From: Microbacteriaceae bacterium PS02070
GTDB lineage: Bacteria > Actinomycetota > Actinomycetes > Actinomycetales > Microbacteriaceae
Direction: 5' to 3'
Length of the DNA stretch: 64,000 nt
Assembly: GCA_029959865.1 (NCBI GenBank)
Contig: JASCPE010000002.1
Coordinates: forward strand, 124,001 to 188,000
The stretch's first letter is position 1, and each line of letters begins with the position of its first letter. The position numbers were made by a program, and so were the translations under genes. The notes below the pieces were generated by a model. It searched no databases, was not told the origin of the DNA, and saw only the letters and a program-made list of their open reading frames with translations. Of this stretch, positions 26,988-34,819 are shown one piece after another.

Positions 26988-28628
26988 TCACTCCCAGGCA
27001 CGCTCCGGGTCGGACAGCGGTGCCGAATCCTCCGGATAGGGGACCGGCCACGCAGGCTCCGGTACCGGCCAGCCGGCGTCGCGGAGGGCACGGCGCGCGA
27101 GCTCCCGTGCGGAGTAGGGGGTCCGGACGCCGCGGATATCGCGATAGTCCTGATGCCCCGGGCCCGCCCACAGGATGGCGTCGCCCTCCCCGACGAGCGC
27201 GACAGCCTCCAGAATGGCGCGCTCGGGTGGGGAGAACTCGAGGATGTTCTGGTCGGGACGAGCGGCACGTGCACCGGCCAGGAGAGCCTCGCGGATCTCC
27301 TCGGGATTCTCGTGGCGCGGGTGGTGATCGGTGATGATCAGGATGTCGCTGCCTTCGGCGGAGGTGCGCCCCATGTCGGCCCGCTTCGTCTTGTCGCGGT
27401 CGCCGTCGGCCCCTACGAGCATGAGGACCTTTCCGGGCGTGACCCGTCGCACAGCCGCGAGGGTCTTCTCGAACGCGTCGGGGGAGTGGCCGAAGTCGAC
27501 ATACACCGCGGGGCCCCGCTCTCCGGAGACCCGCTCCGTTCGTCCTGGCAGGTGCGCGATGATGCGCTCGCCGTCGAACGTGTCCACGAGCCGCTCCCAG
27601 CCGTATCCCGCGGCCAGCAGCATGACCAACGCGAGGCCGGCGTTGGCGGCCATGTGGCGGCCGATGACCGGAACCGTCGTGGTCAGGGCGCCCTCGGGTC
27701 CGGTGAGGGAGAAAGTGGTGCCGTCGGAACGCTCGTCGAGGATGTCGACGATCCAATCCGCAGACTGATCAGCGTCCGCGGCGATGGCCGGGGTCAAGAT
27801 CGTCGAGACGGGAATCTCGGAGCGTGCGACGACGGCCTGACCCGCGGGGGAGTCCAGCGCGACGACGCCGACCTGTGCGCGGTCCGGGCGGAAGAGGGGG
27901 AGCTTTGCCTCGAAGTACTCCTCCATGTCGGCGTAGTCGTCCAGGTGATCGTGGCTGAGGTTTGTGAAACCGGCGACGTCGAACAGGATCCCGTCGACGC
28001 GGTGACGCGACAGTGCCTGTGCGCTGACCTCCACGGCCACTGCCTCCACGCCGCGTTCGCGCATGAGGGCGAGAAGGGCGTGGAACTCGGATGCTTCAGG
28101 AGTGGTCAGACGCGAGACGATGACGGTGCCGGCGATGTGTCGCTCGGCGGTCGAGGAGAGACCGGTCACGACTCCGAGTTGCCCGAGCATGCCTTCCAGC
28201 AGGTGAGAGACGCTCGTCTTGCCATTTGTGCCCGTCGTGGCCAGGAGCACCGGGAGGTCATCCTCTGCTCCCGTGCCGTAGACCCACGCCGAGAGATCCC
28301 CGAGGATCGCGCGGGGATGCGGAACGACGACGATGGGAAGACCCGTCGATGAGGCGAGCGTCGCGCCCGCTTCGTCCGTCACGATCGCGACGGCGCCCTG
28401 GTCGGCCGCCACCTGCGCGAACTCCGCCCCGTGACGGTTGACGCCCTGGATGGCGACGAACGCTTCGCCCGGGCGCAGGTCCGCCGTGGCGAGGGTGAGC
28501 CCGGAGACGGTGATGCCCTCCGTTGCTCCGTGCACCGCCGTGCCGAACCGCTGTGCCAGCTCGGACAGCGATCGGGCAGGAGGGTGTTCTGGGCGGAGCA
28601 CCGGCGGAAGCGAGGAGGCGTTCGTCAT
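26988..28628 (-). CDS. murE: UDP-N-acetylmuramyl tripeptide synthase (MurE) with non-DAP motif
   Basis: A 546-residue Mur ligase that adds the third stem-peptide amino acid to UDP-MurNAc-L-Ala-D-Glu using ATP. The ATP loop TTGTNGKTS is at 131-139, followed by SRLTTPEA and the C-terminal PGRTERV and GADGDRDKTKR segments. The amino-acid selectivity motif, DNPR in diaminopimelate enzymes, reads DHHPR at 434-438. That argues for a different residue such as lysine, ornithine or homoserine, as found in Microbacteriaceae cell walls. It is not in a division/cell-wall cluster here, so a MurE paralogue is possible. GATGGT at 28635-28640 may be a leaderless -10 box. Confidence 0.88.
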   Translation of the reverse strand: MTNASSLPPVLRPEHPPARSLSELAQRFGTAVHGATEGITVSGLTLATADLRPGEAFVAIQGVNRHGAEFAQVAADQGAVAIVTDEAGATLASSTGLPIVVVPHPRAILGDLSAWVYGTGAEDDLPVLLATTGTNGKTSVSHLLEGMLGQLGVVTGLSSTAERHIAGTVIVSRLTTPEASEFHALLALMRERGVEAVAVEVSAQALSRHRVDGILFDVAGFTNLSHDHLDDYADMEEYFEAKLPLFRPDRAQVGVVALDSPAGQAVVARSEIPVSTILTPAIAADADQSADWIVDILDERSDGTTFSLTGPEGALTTTVPVIGRHMAANAGLALVMLLAAGYGWERLVDTFDGERIIAHLPGRTERVSGERGPAVYVDFGHSPDAFEKTLAAVRRVTPGKVLMLVGADGDRDKTKRADMGRTSAEGSDILIITDHHPRHENPEEIREALLAGARAARPDQNILEFSPPERAILEAVALVGEGDAILWAGPGHQDYRDIRGVRTPYSARELARRALRDAGWPVPEPAWPVPYPEDSAPLSDPERAWE

Positions 28629-28667
28629 AGCGTCACCATCCTCTCATCCGGTGCCCCGCCCAGACGG

Positions 28668-29390
28668 TCAGCGCGGGTCGCGGCGTGTGCGCCACACGGC
28701 GAGGAACACCGCGCCGAGTCCCGCGGCGAGGGCGCCGCCGGCAAGCCACCGAGCGACCGGGTCGGCGGCGGAGTGGGTCTCTGCCGCGTCATTGGCCGCG
28801 TCCTGGTCGGACGCACCGTGCGCCTCTTCGCTGTGGTCTTCCTCGGCCGCGGGGGACTCGCCGTGGTGGCCGTCCTCGGCCGCGGACGCCTCGCCGACCG
28901 TCACGAGCGGCGCGGGAGCGTCCAGTTCGACCTCCGGGTCGTCAGAGATCTCGGTCCACGCGCTCGACTCATCCGCGCACTCCTGCACTACGGGGAAGGC
29001 GACATCCTCGCCGGCCGCGGTCTCGGAGAGCACGACGTCCAGCTCAACGTCGGCACGCACGCCGTCCGGAACGGGCTCGCTCGCGGTCAGGGTGACACGC
29101 GACACGGTGCCGTCGGCTGCCGTCTCCTGCTCACTCGTCCATCCCGGGTTGAAGACCGGGGTCACGGCGGTGGCCTGGTCGGGGATGTCGATCACGAGTG
29201 CCGTGGTAGGGGCCCCATCACAGCCGTGACTGAACGAGAAGGTCAGGGTCGTGCTGGCACCCGCGGCCGCAGTCCCGGGGGAGACGTGGACGTGGGCCGA
29301 GGCGGCCAGGGGAGCCGCGACGGCCAGGGCGGTGCCGGCGAGGATGCCGGCGAAAAGGCGCGCACGACGGCGCGGGGGAACGGTGGACAT
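28668..29390 (-). CDS. YcnI-type copper-binding membrane protein (DUF1775)
   Basis: A 240-residue exported protein. A signal peptide ends at ASA, giving a predicted mature N-terminus HVHVSPG; a terminal His of this kind is the copper ligand in characterised YcnI. A beta-sandwich DUF1775 domain (to about residue 165) is followed by a linker rich in Glu, His and Ala and a C-terminal membrane helix (WLAGGALAAGLGAVFLAVW). It is likely anchored outside the membrane and involved in copper handling. It lies 51 bases after a His-containing membrane protein gene on the same strand, and the two probably form one unit. Confidence 0.85.
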   Translation of the reverse strand: MSTVPPRRRARLFAGILAGTALAVAAPLAASAHVHVSPGTAAAGASTTLTFSFSHGCDGAPTTALVIDIPDQATAVTPVFNPGWTSEQETAADGTVSRVTLTASEPVPDGVRADVELDVVLSETAAGEDVAFPVVQECADESSAWTEISDDPEVELDAPAPLVTVGEASAAEDGHHGESPAAEEDHSEEAHGASDQDAANDAAETHSAADPVARWLAGGALAAGLGAVFLAVWRTRRDPR

Positions 29391-29441
29391 GGTTTTCTCT
29401 CTTCGGGTTGGGGTGCGTTCTGCAACGCGGGCTGCGGATGA

Positions 29442-30020
29442 TCAGGCGCAGCCCGCGGGAGGACCCCGGAGGGAGAGAGGCGTGGTCACGATGCGTCGCG
29501 GCGTGCGGCGCGGAAAGCTCAGTGCCGCAGGGACGCGATGGGACGTCAGGAGGCGCGGGATGCGTGCGCGAAGGAGTCTCTGTAACCCGGCGCGGATGCG
29601 ACGCAGGAGAGCGTCAGCGTGTCGGACGAGCACCACCGTGATGACCGCCGCGAGCAGGTGATGCCAGGGCATCGCCGGGGTTGCGGCTATGCCCGAGGAC
29701 GCCGCCCACTCGAGGGAGCCATGATGCACGTGCGTGAGGTGCGCGGACAGGTCGGCTGTTCCCACGCTGGCAAAGGCGACGTGGAGGAGGCCTTGAGCGA
29801 GGAGTACGAGGAGGCTCGTGCGTGTGAGCGTCAGGCGGCGCCCCGCCAAGACCGCAGCGAGCGGCAGTCCGAGGGCGATCACGAGCGCGATGATCCACGC
29901 CGGTGGCGCTCCGCCTCCGCCGAGGGTGTGCGCGCTCGCCGCGAGAATCGTCGCAGCGGTGATCGCCGCGAACGCTCGCCCTACCCGGGCTCCCCGCCCT
30001 TCGCGCCTGCCTGGTCCCAC
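29442..30020 (-). CDS. Hypothetical membrane protein linked to YcnI
   Basis: A 192-residue protein I do not recognise. It has about four hydrophobic segments (near residues 14-34, 40-60, 70-88 and 112-130), His-rich stretches (HLTHVHHGSLEW near 96-107, PWHHLLAA near 119-126) and a basic, Arg-rich cytoplasmic tail. Small polytopic proteins beside DUF1775 genes in actinobacteria are often linked to copper, and the His clusters would fit metal binding, but this is inference from context. The GTG start is set by a TAGGCT box six bases upstream. It diverges from rseP. Confidence 0.75.
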   Translation of the reverse strand: MGPGRREGRGARVGRAFAAITAATILAASAHTLGGGGAPPAWIIALVIALGLPLAAVLAGRRLTLTRTSLLVLLAQGLLHVAFASVGTADLSAHLTHVHHGSLEWAASSGIAATPAMPWHHLLAAVITVVLVRHADALLRRIRAGLQRLLRARIPRLLTSHRVPAALSFPRRTPRRIVTTPLSLRGPPAGCA

Positions 30021-30026
30021 GTTCTG

Positions 30027-30032
30027 AGCCTA
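30027..30032 (-). promoter_or_regulatory. -10 box for the YcnI-linked operon
   Basis: TAGGCT on the minus strand lies six bases before the GTG at 30020, indicating a leaderless mRNA for the membrane protein and YcnI genes. Confidence 0.6.
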
Positions 30033-30068
30033 CTGTGCCGCCCTCAGCCAAACCCAAAGCCATGGCGG

Positions 30069-30074
30069 TAGCGT
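30069..30074 (+). promoter_or_regulatory. -10 box for rseP-type protease
   Basis: TAGCGT lies eight bases before an in-frame GTG at 30083. It overlaps the reading frame of the longer start candidate at 30062, which argues for the shorter start. Confidence 0.45.
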
Positions 30075-30082
30075 GGGCGCTC

Positions 30083-31372
30083 GTGACTGTGCTTGCTTTC
30101 GTGATCGGCGTCGTTGTGCTCGTCGTCGGCTTGGCGCTCTCCATCGCGCTGCACGAGATCGGCCACCTCGCCCCCGCGAAGCTCTTTGGCGTTCGGGTCG
30201 GGCAGTACATGATCGGGTTCGGGCCGACGCTGTTTCGCACGCGCATCGGTGAGACGGAGTACGGCGTCAAGGCGTTGCCGCTGGGCGGGTTCATTTCGAT
30301 GTCGGGCATGTACCCGCCGACGCGGGAGCAGTCGCGTGCCCGCGGCATGTTCGCCACGATGATCCAGGACGCGCGCGACGCCAATGCGGAGACGTTGGAT
30401 CCGGACGCCGAACGCGGAGCCTTTTACCAACTTCCCGTCTACAAGCGCGTCATCATCATGCTCGGTGGCCCGCTGATGAACCTGATCCTCGCGATCGTGT
30501 TCTTCGCGATCGTGTTCTCCGGGATCGGCATCCAACAGGGGACCACCACCATCGCCGCTGTGGACGAGTGTGTCGTCGCCTCCGGTTCGTCCCAGACCGA
30601 GTGCACCCCCGATGACCCGGTGGCGCCCGCAGCCGAGGGCGGCATTCTCCCCGGGGATGTCATCCGCGAGGTCGATGGCACCGCGGTGTCCACGTTCGAT
30701 GAGGTCGCCGCGCTCATCCAGCGTTCCGCCGGTGAGGCCGTTCCTGTCGTCGTCGAACGGGGCGGCGAGAACGTGTCGCTCAGTGTCACCCCCCTGCTCA
30801 CCGCGCGGGAGATGGCAAATGAGGACGGTTCGACTACAGTGCGCGAGGTCGGATTCGTGGGCATGACCGCGCAACAAGCCCTCGTCCCGCAACCGTTATG
30901 GTCAGGGCCGCAAGCCGCCCTGGAACAGACCGGCCGGGTGGCGCAGATCATGGCGCAACTGCCCGTACGCATCTACGACACGGCGGTGGACCTGTTCACC
31001 GGTTCCGAACGCGACCCCGATGGACCCCTCTCCGTCGTCGGCGCGGGCCGTTTGGCAGGAGAGATCGCGGCGGTCGAGGCGCCTGTGCTTAACCGGGTGT
31101 CCGCTCTTCTCGGTGTACTCGGTTCGCTGAACATCGCCCTGTTCGTGTTCAACCTCATCCCGCTGCTCCCGCTGGACGGAGGCCATATCGCGGTCGCACT
31201 CTGGGACGGCGTTAAGCGAGGGTGGGCAAAGCTGACCGGCCGTGGTGCTCCGAAGCCGGTGGACGCCACCAAGCTCGTCCCCGTCACGTTCGCCGTGGTG
31301 ATAGCGCTGTTCGTGATGGGCGCGATCCTGATCCTGGCGGATGTGTTCAACCCCGTCGATCTGCTCGGCTGA
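30083..31372 (+). CDS. rseP: Site-2 intramembrane metalloprotease (RseP/Rip1)
   Basis: A 429-residue M50 protease. The zinc site HEIGH is at 24-28 in the first helix, a PDZ domain with GGILPGDVIREVDGTAV lies near residues 187-203, and the third zinc ligand is in NLIPLLPLDGGH near the C-terminus. Homologues cut anti-sigma factors after a first cleavage outside the membrane and control envelope stress responses. The frame allows starts at 30035 and 30062, but GTG 30083 places the start at the expected distance from a -10 box and gives a compact N-terminus. It converges with the anthranilate synthase gene, with three bases between stops. Confidence 0.9.
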   Translation: MTVLAFVIGVVVLVVGLALSIALHEIGHLAPAKLFGVRVGQYMIGFGPTLFRTRIGETEYGVKALPLGGFISMSGMYPPTREQSRARGMFATMIQDARDANAETLDPDAERGAFYQLPVYKRVIIMLGGPLMNLILAIVFFAIVFSGIGIQQGTTTIAAVDECVVASGSSQTECTPDDPVAPAAEGGILPGDVIREVDGTAVSTFDEVAALIQRSAGEAVPVVVERGGENVSLSVTPLLTAREMANEDGSTTVREVGFVGMTAQQALVPQPLWSGPQAALEQTGRVAQIMAQLPVRIYDTAVDLFTGSERDPDGPLSVVGAGRLAGEIAAVEAPVLNRVSALLGVLGSLNIALFVFNLIPLLPLDGGHIAVALWDGVKRGWAKLTGRGAPKPVDATKLVPVTFAVVIALFVMGAILILADVFNPVDLLG

Positions 31373-31375
31373 CGC

Positions 31376-33265
31376 TCACACGGCCGCCAGCGCGTCACGC
31401 GCGAGACGTTCGAGCGTCGTCACGCCGTCGCGCGACAGGATCGACTCGAGGTGCCCCTGGATGGACGCGAACGCGGGCCCGCGCAGTGCGAAGACCGCGC
31501 CGGACGCGTCGGCGGCGACCTCGGCACCACCCACGCTCGTCGTTCCGGGAGCCACTCGCGCCGTGAAGGTGTTGTAGAAGCCGATGGAGGCGGGCTCGCC
31601 GAAGATGTCGACGGTCTTCTGCAGACCCTGATGCGGCGCCTCCAGCGGCCCGAGTTCGAGTCCGAGCTGGTCGGCGAGAATCTGATGGCTCAGGCAGACC
31701 GCCAAGAGGGGGCGTCGCTGTGCGAGCCGGTCCCCGACGATCTCACGCATCCGAGCAATCCGCTCCGAGGTCAGCTCCCGCGGGTCACCGGGGCCCGGTC
31801 CGGCAACGACGAGGTCGGTGGCCGCCAGCGCGTCACTGTCAACCGCGTTCCATGGTGCGATCGTGACATCGAAACCGAGGTGGCGCAGTTGATGCGCGAG
31901 CATCGTGGTGAACCGGTCCTCCGCGTCGACGACCATGGCCGTCCGACCGCGGAAGGGTCCGGTCCGGTGGGGGTCCTGCGGGTTGAGCCAGAACGGCGCG
32001 AGCCGGTGGTTGCGGGACGCGAGAAGCGCTGCGACCTCCGGATCCTCCGCCAGCGGGACGGCCTGCACGGCTGGCGCGTCCTCATCGACGGGGGCGGAAT
32101 CGCGTTCGACGGCGCCGATCGCGCCCAGGACACCGGCCGCCTTCCCGTGGGTCTCACTGACTTCACCGTACGGATCGGAGTGGCGCACGAGCGTCGCGCC
32201 CACGGACACCCGCAGGGTGCCGTGGGCGAGGTACGCGGTGCGAATGAGGATGGGCGCGTCCAGGTCGTGTGAGCTCGCGGCTCCTACCTCGCGTGGCGTG
32301 AACAGCGCGGCAACCCCCGAGTAATAGCCTCGGGGCTCCGTCTCATGGCGCGCGATGACGGCACACGCGTTCTGCATGGGTGAGCCTGTCACGGTCGGGG
32401 CGAACATCGTCTCGCGAAGGATCTCGCGGGGGTCGAGCGTGCTGTGACCGCGCAACATGTACTCGGTGTGGGTGAGGCGCGACATCTCCTTCAGGTGAGG
32501 GCCAGTGATCCGGCCACCGTCGGAGCACACCGCCGACATCATCTTCAGTTCCTCGTCCACCACCATGAACAGCTCTTCGGTCTCCTTGGTCGAGGAGAGG
32601 AACTCGGTCAGGGACTCGACGGTCGCACCGCCAGCGGGGTGGCGAAAGGTCCCCGAGATGGGGTTCATCGTCACGACCCCGTCCTGAGCGCTCACGTGCG
32701 CCTCCGGGCTGGCGCCGACGGCAAGATGCCCCGGTGTGGAGACCAGGAAGGTCCAATAGGCGCCGCGTTCGTGCTCCAAGAGCGCGCGGAACCACGTGAG
32801 CCCCGCGGTGGCCGGGTCGGCATCGACGCCGGCGACGAAGTCACGTCGAATAACGAAGTTCGCGCCCTCTCCGCGGCCGATCTCGTCCGCGATGACCGTG
32901 CGCACGGTGGCGGCGTAGTCGTCATCTGCAATGTCGAACCCCGGGTCGTTCAAGGTGATGACGGCATCGGGGAGCTGCGCGATCACCTCGTCGCGAGGCA
33001 GCGTCTCGTGGCCGGTGACGACAAGGCACCGCAGCGGCGCCTCGTCGTCGTGGCAGGTGAAGCCGCGCTCGATGACCTGACGGTAAGGAACGAGCGCCAG
33101 GACCTCGCGCGGGGTCCCGGATGAATCGAAAAGGGGAATGTCGGCGAGGAGAGCGACGTCGACCACATCGCCGGTGAGCACCTCGACGGTGTCGGGGGTG
33201 CGGGAGATGAGCGCGAAGGGCACCCCGGACGAAGCCAGGTCGATCACGGAGGTGGGGGACGTCAT
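31376..33265 (-). CDS. trpE: Fused anthranilate synthase (TrpE-TrpG / PhzE-like)
   Basis: A 629-residue fusion. A chorismate-binding domain (about residues 110-385, with NPISGTFRHPAG near 201 and DEELKMMSAVCSDGGRI near 237) is followed by a class I glutaminase domain (about 440-625) whose triad is Cys524 (AVCLSHQ), His605 and Glu607 (QGHLES). Glutamine-derived ammonia converts chorismate to anthranilate, the first step of tryptophan synthesis. The fusion size and order also match PhzE, which makes a related product. The Trp-rich leader peptide and attenuator just upstream favour a tryptophan role. The ATG at 33265 follows the attenuator; longer starts would read through it. Confidence 0.88.
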   Translation of the reverse strand: MTSPTSVIDLASSGVPFALISRTPDTVEVLTGDVVDVALLADIPLFDSSGTPREVLALVPYRQVIERGFTCHDDEAPLRCLVVTGHETLPRDEVIAQLPDAVITLNDPGFDIADDDYAATVRTVIADEIGRGEGANFVIRRDFVAGVDADPATAGLTWFRALLEHERGAYWTFLVSTPGHLAVGASPEAHVSAQDGVVTMNPISGTFRHPAGGATVESLTEFLSSTKETEELFMVVDEELKMMSAVCSDGGRITGPHLKEMSRLTHTEYMLRGHSTLDPREILRETMFAPTVTGSPMQNACAVIARHETEPRGYYSGVAALFTPREVGAASSHDLDAPILIRTAYLAHGTLRVSVGATLVRHSDPYGEVSETHGKAAGVLGAIGAVERDSAPVDEDAPAVQAVPLAEDPEVAALLASRNHRLAPFWLNPQDPHRTGPFRGRTAMVVDAEDRFTTMLAHQLRHLGFDVTIAPWNAVDSDALAATDLVVAGPGPGDPRELTSERIARMREIVGDRLAQRRPLLAVCLSHQILADQLGLELGPLEAPHQGLQKTVDIFGEPASIGFYNTFTARVAPGTTSVGGAEVAADASGAVFALRGPAFASIQGHLESILSRDGVTTLERLARDALAAV

Positions 33266-33309
33266 TGCGGTGCTCTCTTCATCGAAACGGAGGCGGCCCG
33301 GAAATGAGA

Positions 33310-33332
33310 AAGACCGCCGATCGGGCGGTCTT
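33310..33332 (-). promoter_or_regulatory. trp attenuator terminator hairpin (3:4)
   Basis: On the minus strand AAGACCGCC and GGCGGTCTT form a nine-base-pair stem with loop CGATC, followed by a pyrimidine-rich tail. This is the expected terminator arm of a ribosome-mediated attenuator ahead of the anthranilate synthase gene. Segment 3 can instead pair with segment 2 of the upstream hairpin. Confidence 0.85.
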
Positions 33333-33350
33333 CGGACTCTTCGCGAACAC

Positions 33351-33368
33351 ACCGCCTCAGGAGGCGGT
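33351..33368 (-). promoter_or_regulatory. trp attenuator hairpin 1:2 overlapping the leader peptide
   Basis: ACCGCCT/AGGCGGT form a seven-base-pair stem that overlaps the end of the leader-peptide gene. Its distal arm (GAGGCGGT) is also complementary to ACCGCC in the next hairpin, giving the mutually exclusive 1:2, 2:3 and 3:4 pairings of a classical attenuator. Confidence 0.8.
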
Positions 33369-33392
33369 CCACCAGGAGCGGTTCGCAAGCAT
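33357..33392 (-). CDS. trpL: trp operon leader peptide
   Basis: An 11-residue peptide, MLANRSWWTAS, with two adjacent Trp codons (TGG TGG). A ribosome stalled there when charged tRNA-Trp is scarce would keep segment 1 single-stranded, let 2:3 form and prevent the terminator, raising anthranilate synthase expression. The ATG is six bases from a TATCGT -10 box, so the leader peptide is itself translated from the very 5' end of the mRNA. Similar tandem-Trp leaders are known in other actinobacteria. Confidence 0.88.
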   Translation of the reverse strand: MLANRSWWTAS

Positions 33393-33398
33393 GCGGTC

Positions 33399-33404
33399 AC
33401 GATA
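33399..33404 (-). promoter_or_regulatory. -10 box for trpL-trpE
   Basis: TATCGT on the minus strand lies six bases before the trpL ATG at 33392. It is 42 bases from the divergent ispG -10 box. Confidence 0.65.
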
Positions 33405-33446
33405 GCACGCGGCCCGATGCCCGGCGCTCGCTCAGGCTGGGCGGCG

Positions 33447-33452
33447 TAGGCT
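33447..33452 (+). promoter_or_regulatory. -10 box for ispG
   Basis: TAGGCT lies seven bases before the ispG GTG at 33460, indicating a leaderless transcript. Confidence 0.6.
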
Positions 33453-33459
33453 GGAGGGC

Positions 33460-34611
33460 GTGCCAGCCGTCAATCTTGGGATGCCCCGGGTTCCCGAAGT
33501 TCTCGCTCCCCGACGCAAAAGCCGTCAGATCCGCGTGGGTAAGGTGCTGGTCGGTGGAAACGCCCCCGTCAGCGTCCAATCGATGACGACGACCAAGACC
33601 ACCGACATCAACGCGACCCTTCAGCAGATCGCGGAGCTCACCGCGTCCGGATGCGAAATCGTGCGCGTTGCGGTGCCGTCGCAGGACGACGCCGACGTGC
33701 TTCACATCATCGCGAAGAAGAGCCAGATCCCAGTGATCGCGGACATCCACTTCCAGCCCAAGTACGTCTTCCAGGCGATCGATGCGGGGTGTGCGGCGGT
33801 GCGGGTGAACCCCGGCAACATCCGCAAGTTCGACGACCAGGTCGGGGCGATCGCGAAGGCCGCGAAGGACGCCGGTGTCTCCCTGCGCATCGGGGTGAAC
33901 GCGGGCTCGCTGGACCGTCGCCTGTTGGAGAAGTACGGCAAGGCCACTCCGGAAGCGCTCATGGAGTCTGCCGTCTGGGAAGCGTCGCTGTTCGAGGAGC
34001 ACGACTTCCACGACTTCAAGATCTCGGTCAAGCACAACGACCCGATCATCATGGTCAAGGCGTACCGGCTCCTTGCCGAGCGCGGCGACTGGCCGTTGCA
34101 CCTCGGTGTCACCGAAGCGGGCCCCGCGTTCCAGGGCACGATCAAATCGGCGACGGCATTCGGCATCCTCCTGGCCGAGGGGATCGGAGACACGATTCGC
34201 GTCTCGCTGTCCGCGCCGCCTGCCGAAGAGGTCAAGGTCGGCCACCAGATCCTGCAGTCTCTGAACCTGCGCGAGCGCAAGCTCGAGATCGTCTCCTGCC
34301 CGTCGTGCGGTCGCGCGCAGGTCGACGTCTACAGCCTGGCCGACTCGGTCACCGAGGGGCTCAAGGACATGACCGTGCCGCTGCGCGTGGCCGTCATGGG
34401 CTGCGTTGTCAACGGCCCCGGGGAAGCGCGCGAGGCGGACCTCGGTGTCGCCTCCGGTAACGGAAAGGGTCAGATCTTCGTCAAGGGCGAGGTCATCAAG
34501 ACCGTTCCCGAGGCTGACATCGTTCAGACGCTCATCGAAGAGGCGAACCGCATCGCATCCGAGATGGGGCCCGACGCTCCTCTCGGCACCGCCCAGGTCG
34601 TCACCTCCTAA
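33460..34611 (+). CDS. ispG: 4-hydroxy-3-methylbut-2-enyl diphosphate synthase
   Basis: A 383-residue IspG/GcpE, the [4Fe-4S] enzyme that reduces MEcPP to HMBPP late in the MEP isoprenoid pathway. The TIM-barrel domain starts with [12 protein letters not shown]. The cluster ligands are Cys280, Cys283, Cys315 and Glu322 in [10 protein letters not shown] and GCVVNGPGE. This is the compact bacterial form without an insert domain. The GTG start is fixed by its leaderless promoter. It acts with dxr upstream. A single 83-bp palindrome lies 68 bases after the stop, between it and the converging permease gene. Confidence 0.96.
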   Translation: MPAVNLGMPRVPEVLAPRRKSRQIRVGKVLVGGNAPVSVQSMTTTKTTDINATLQQIAELTASGCEIVRVAVPSQDDADVLHIIAKKSQIPVIADIHFQPKYVFQAIDAGCAAVRVNPGNIRKFDDQVGAIAKAAKDAGVSLRIGVNAGSLDRRLLEKYGKATPEALMESAVWEASLFEEHDFHDFKISVKHNDPIIMVKAYRLLAERGDWPLHLGVTEAGPAFQGTIKSATAFGILLAEGIGDTIRVSLSAPPAEEVKVGHQILQSLNLRERKLEIVSCPSCGRAQVDVYSLADSVTEGLKDMTVPLRVAVMGCVVNGPGEAREADLGVASGNGKGQIFVKGEVIKTVPEADIVQTLIEEANRIASEMGPDAPLGTAQVVTS

Positions 34612-34679
34612 CCCCACCCCCACTCCCGTCCCTCCGCCCCCGCCGCCGACGCGGGGCGCTCACGCACCTGCAGCTGCCC

Positions 34680-34762
34680 GCACAACTGCGGCGTGGATGG
34701 GTGACACGCCGCGGTCCGCCGTGGTTGGCGCGGCGTGTTGCGCCGCGACGCCGCAGTTGTGC
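34680..34762. repeat. 83-bp nested palindrome, copy C
   Basis: Outer arms are 34680-34694 and 34748-34762. Inner arms are ACACGCCG at 34704-34711 and CGGCGTGT at 34731-34738, both perfect. It is the only unpaired copy and lies between the converging ends of ispG and the APC permease gene. Confidence 0.95.
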
Positions 34763-34819
34763 TTCGGTCCGAGGTAGGTCGCAACCGGCTCGGGGCGGGT
34801 CGTTCGGTGAGAGCGCGGG

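Noticed and set aside
31376..33265. Fused anthranilate synthase as a phenazine PhzE
   Set aside because: Layout fits PhzE, but no other phz genes are near and the Trp leader peptide and attenuator point to tryptophan synthesis.
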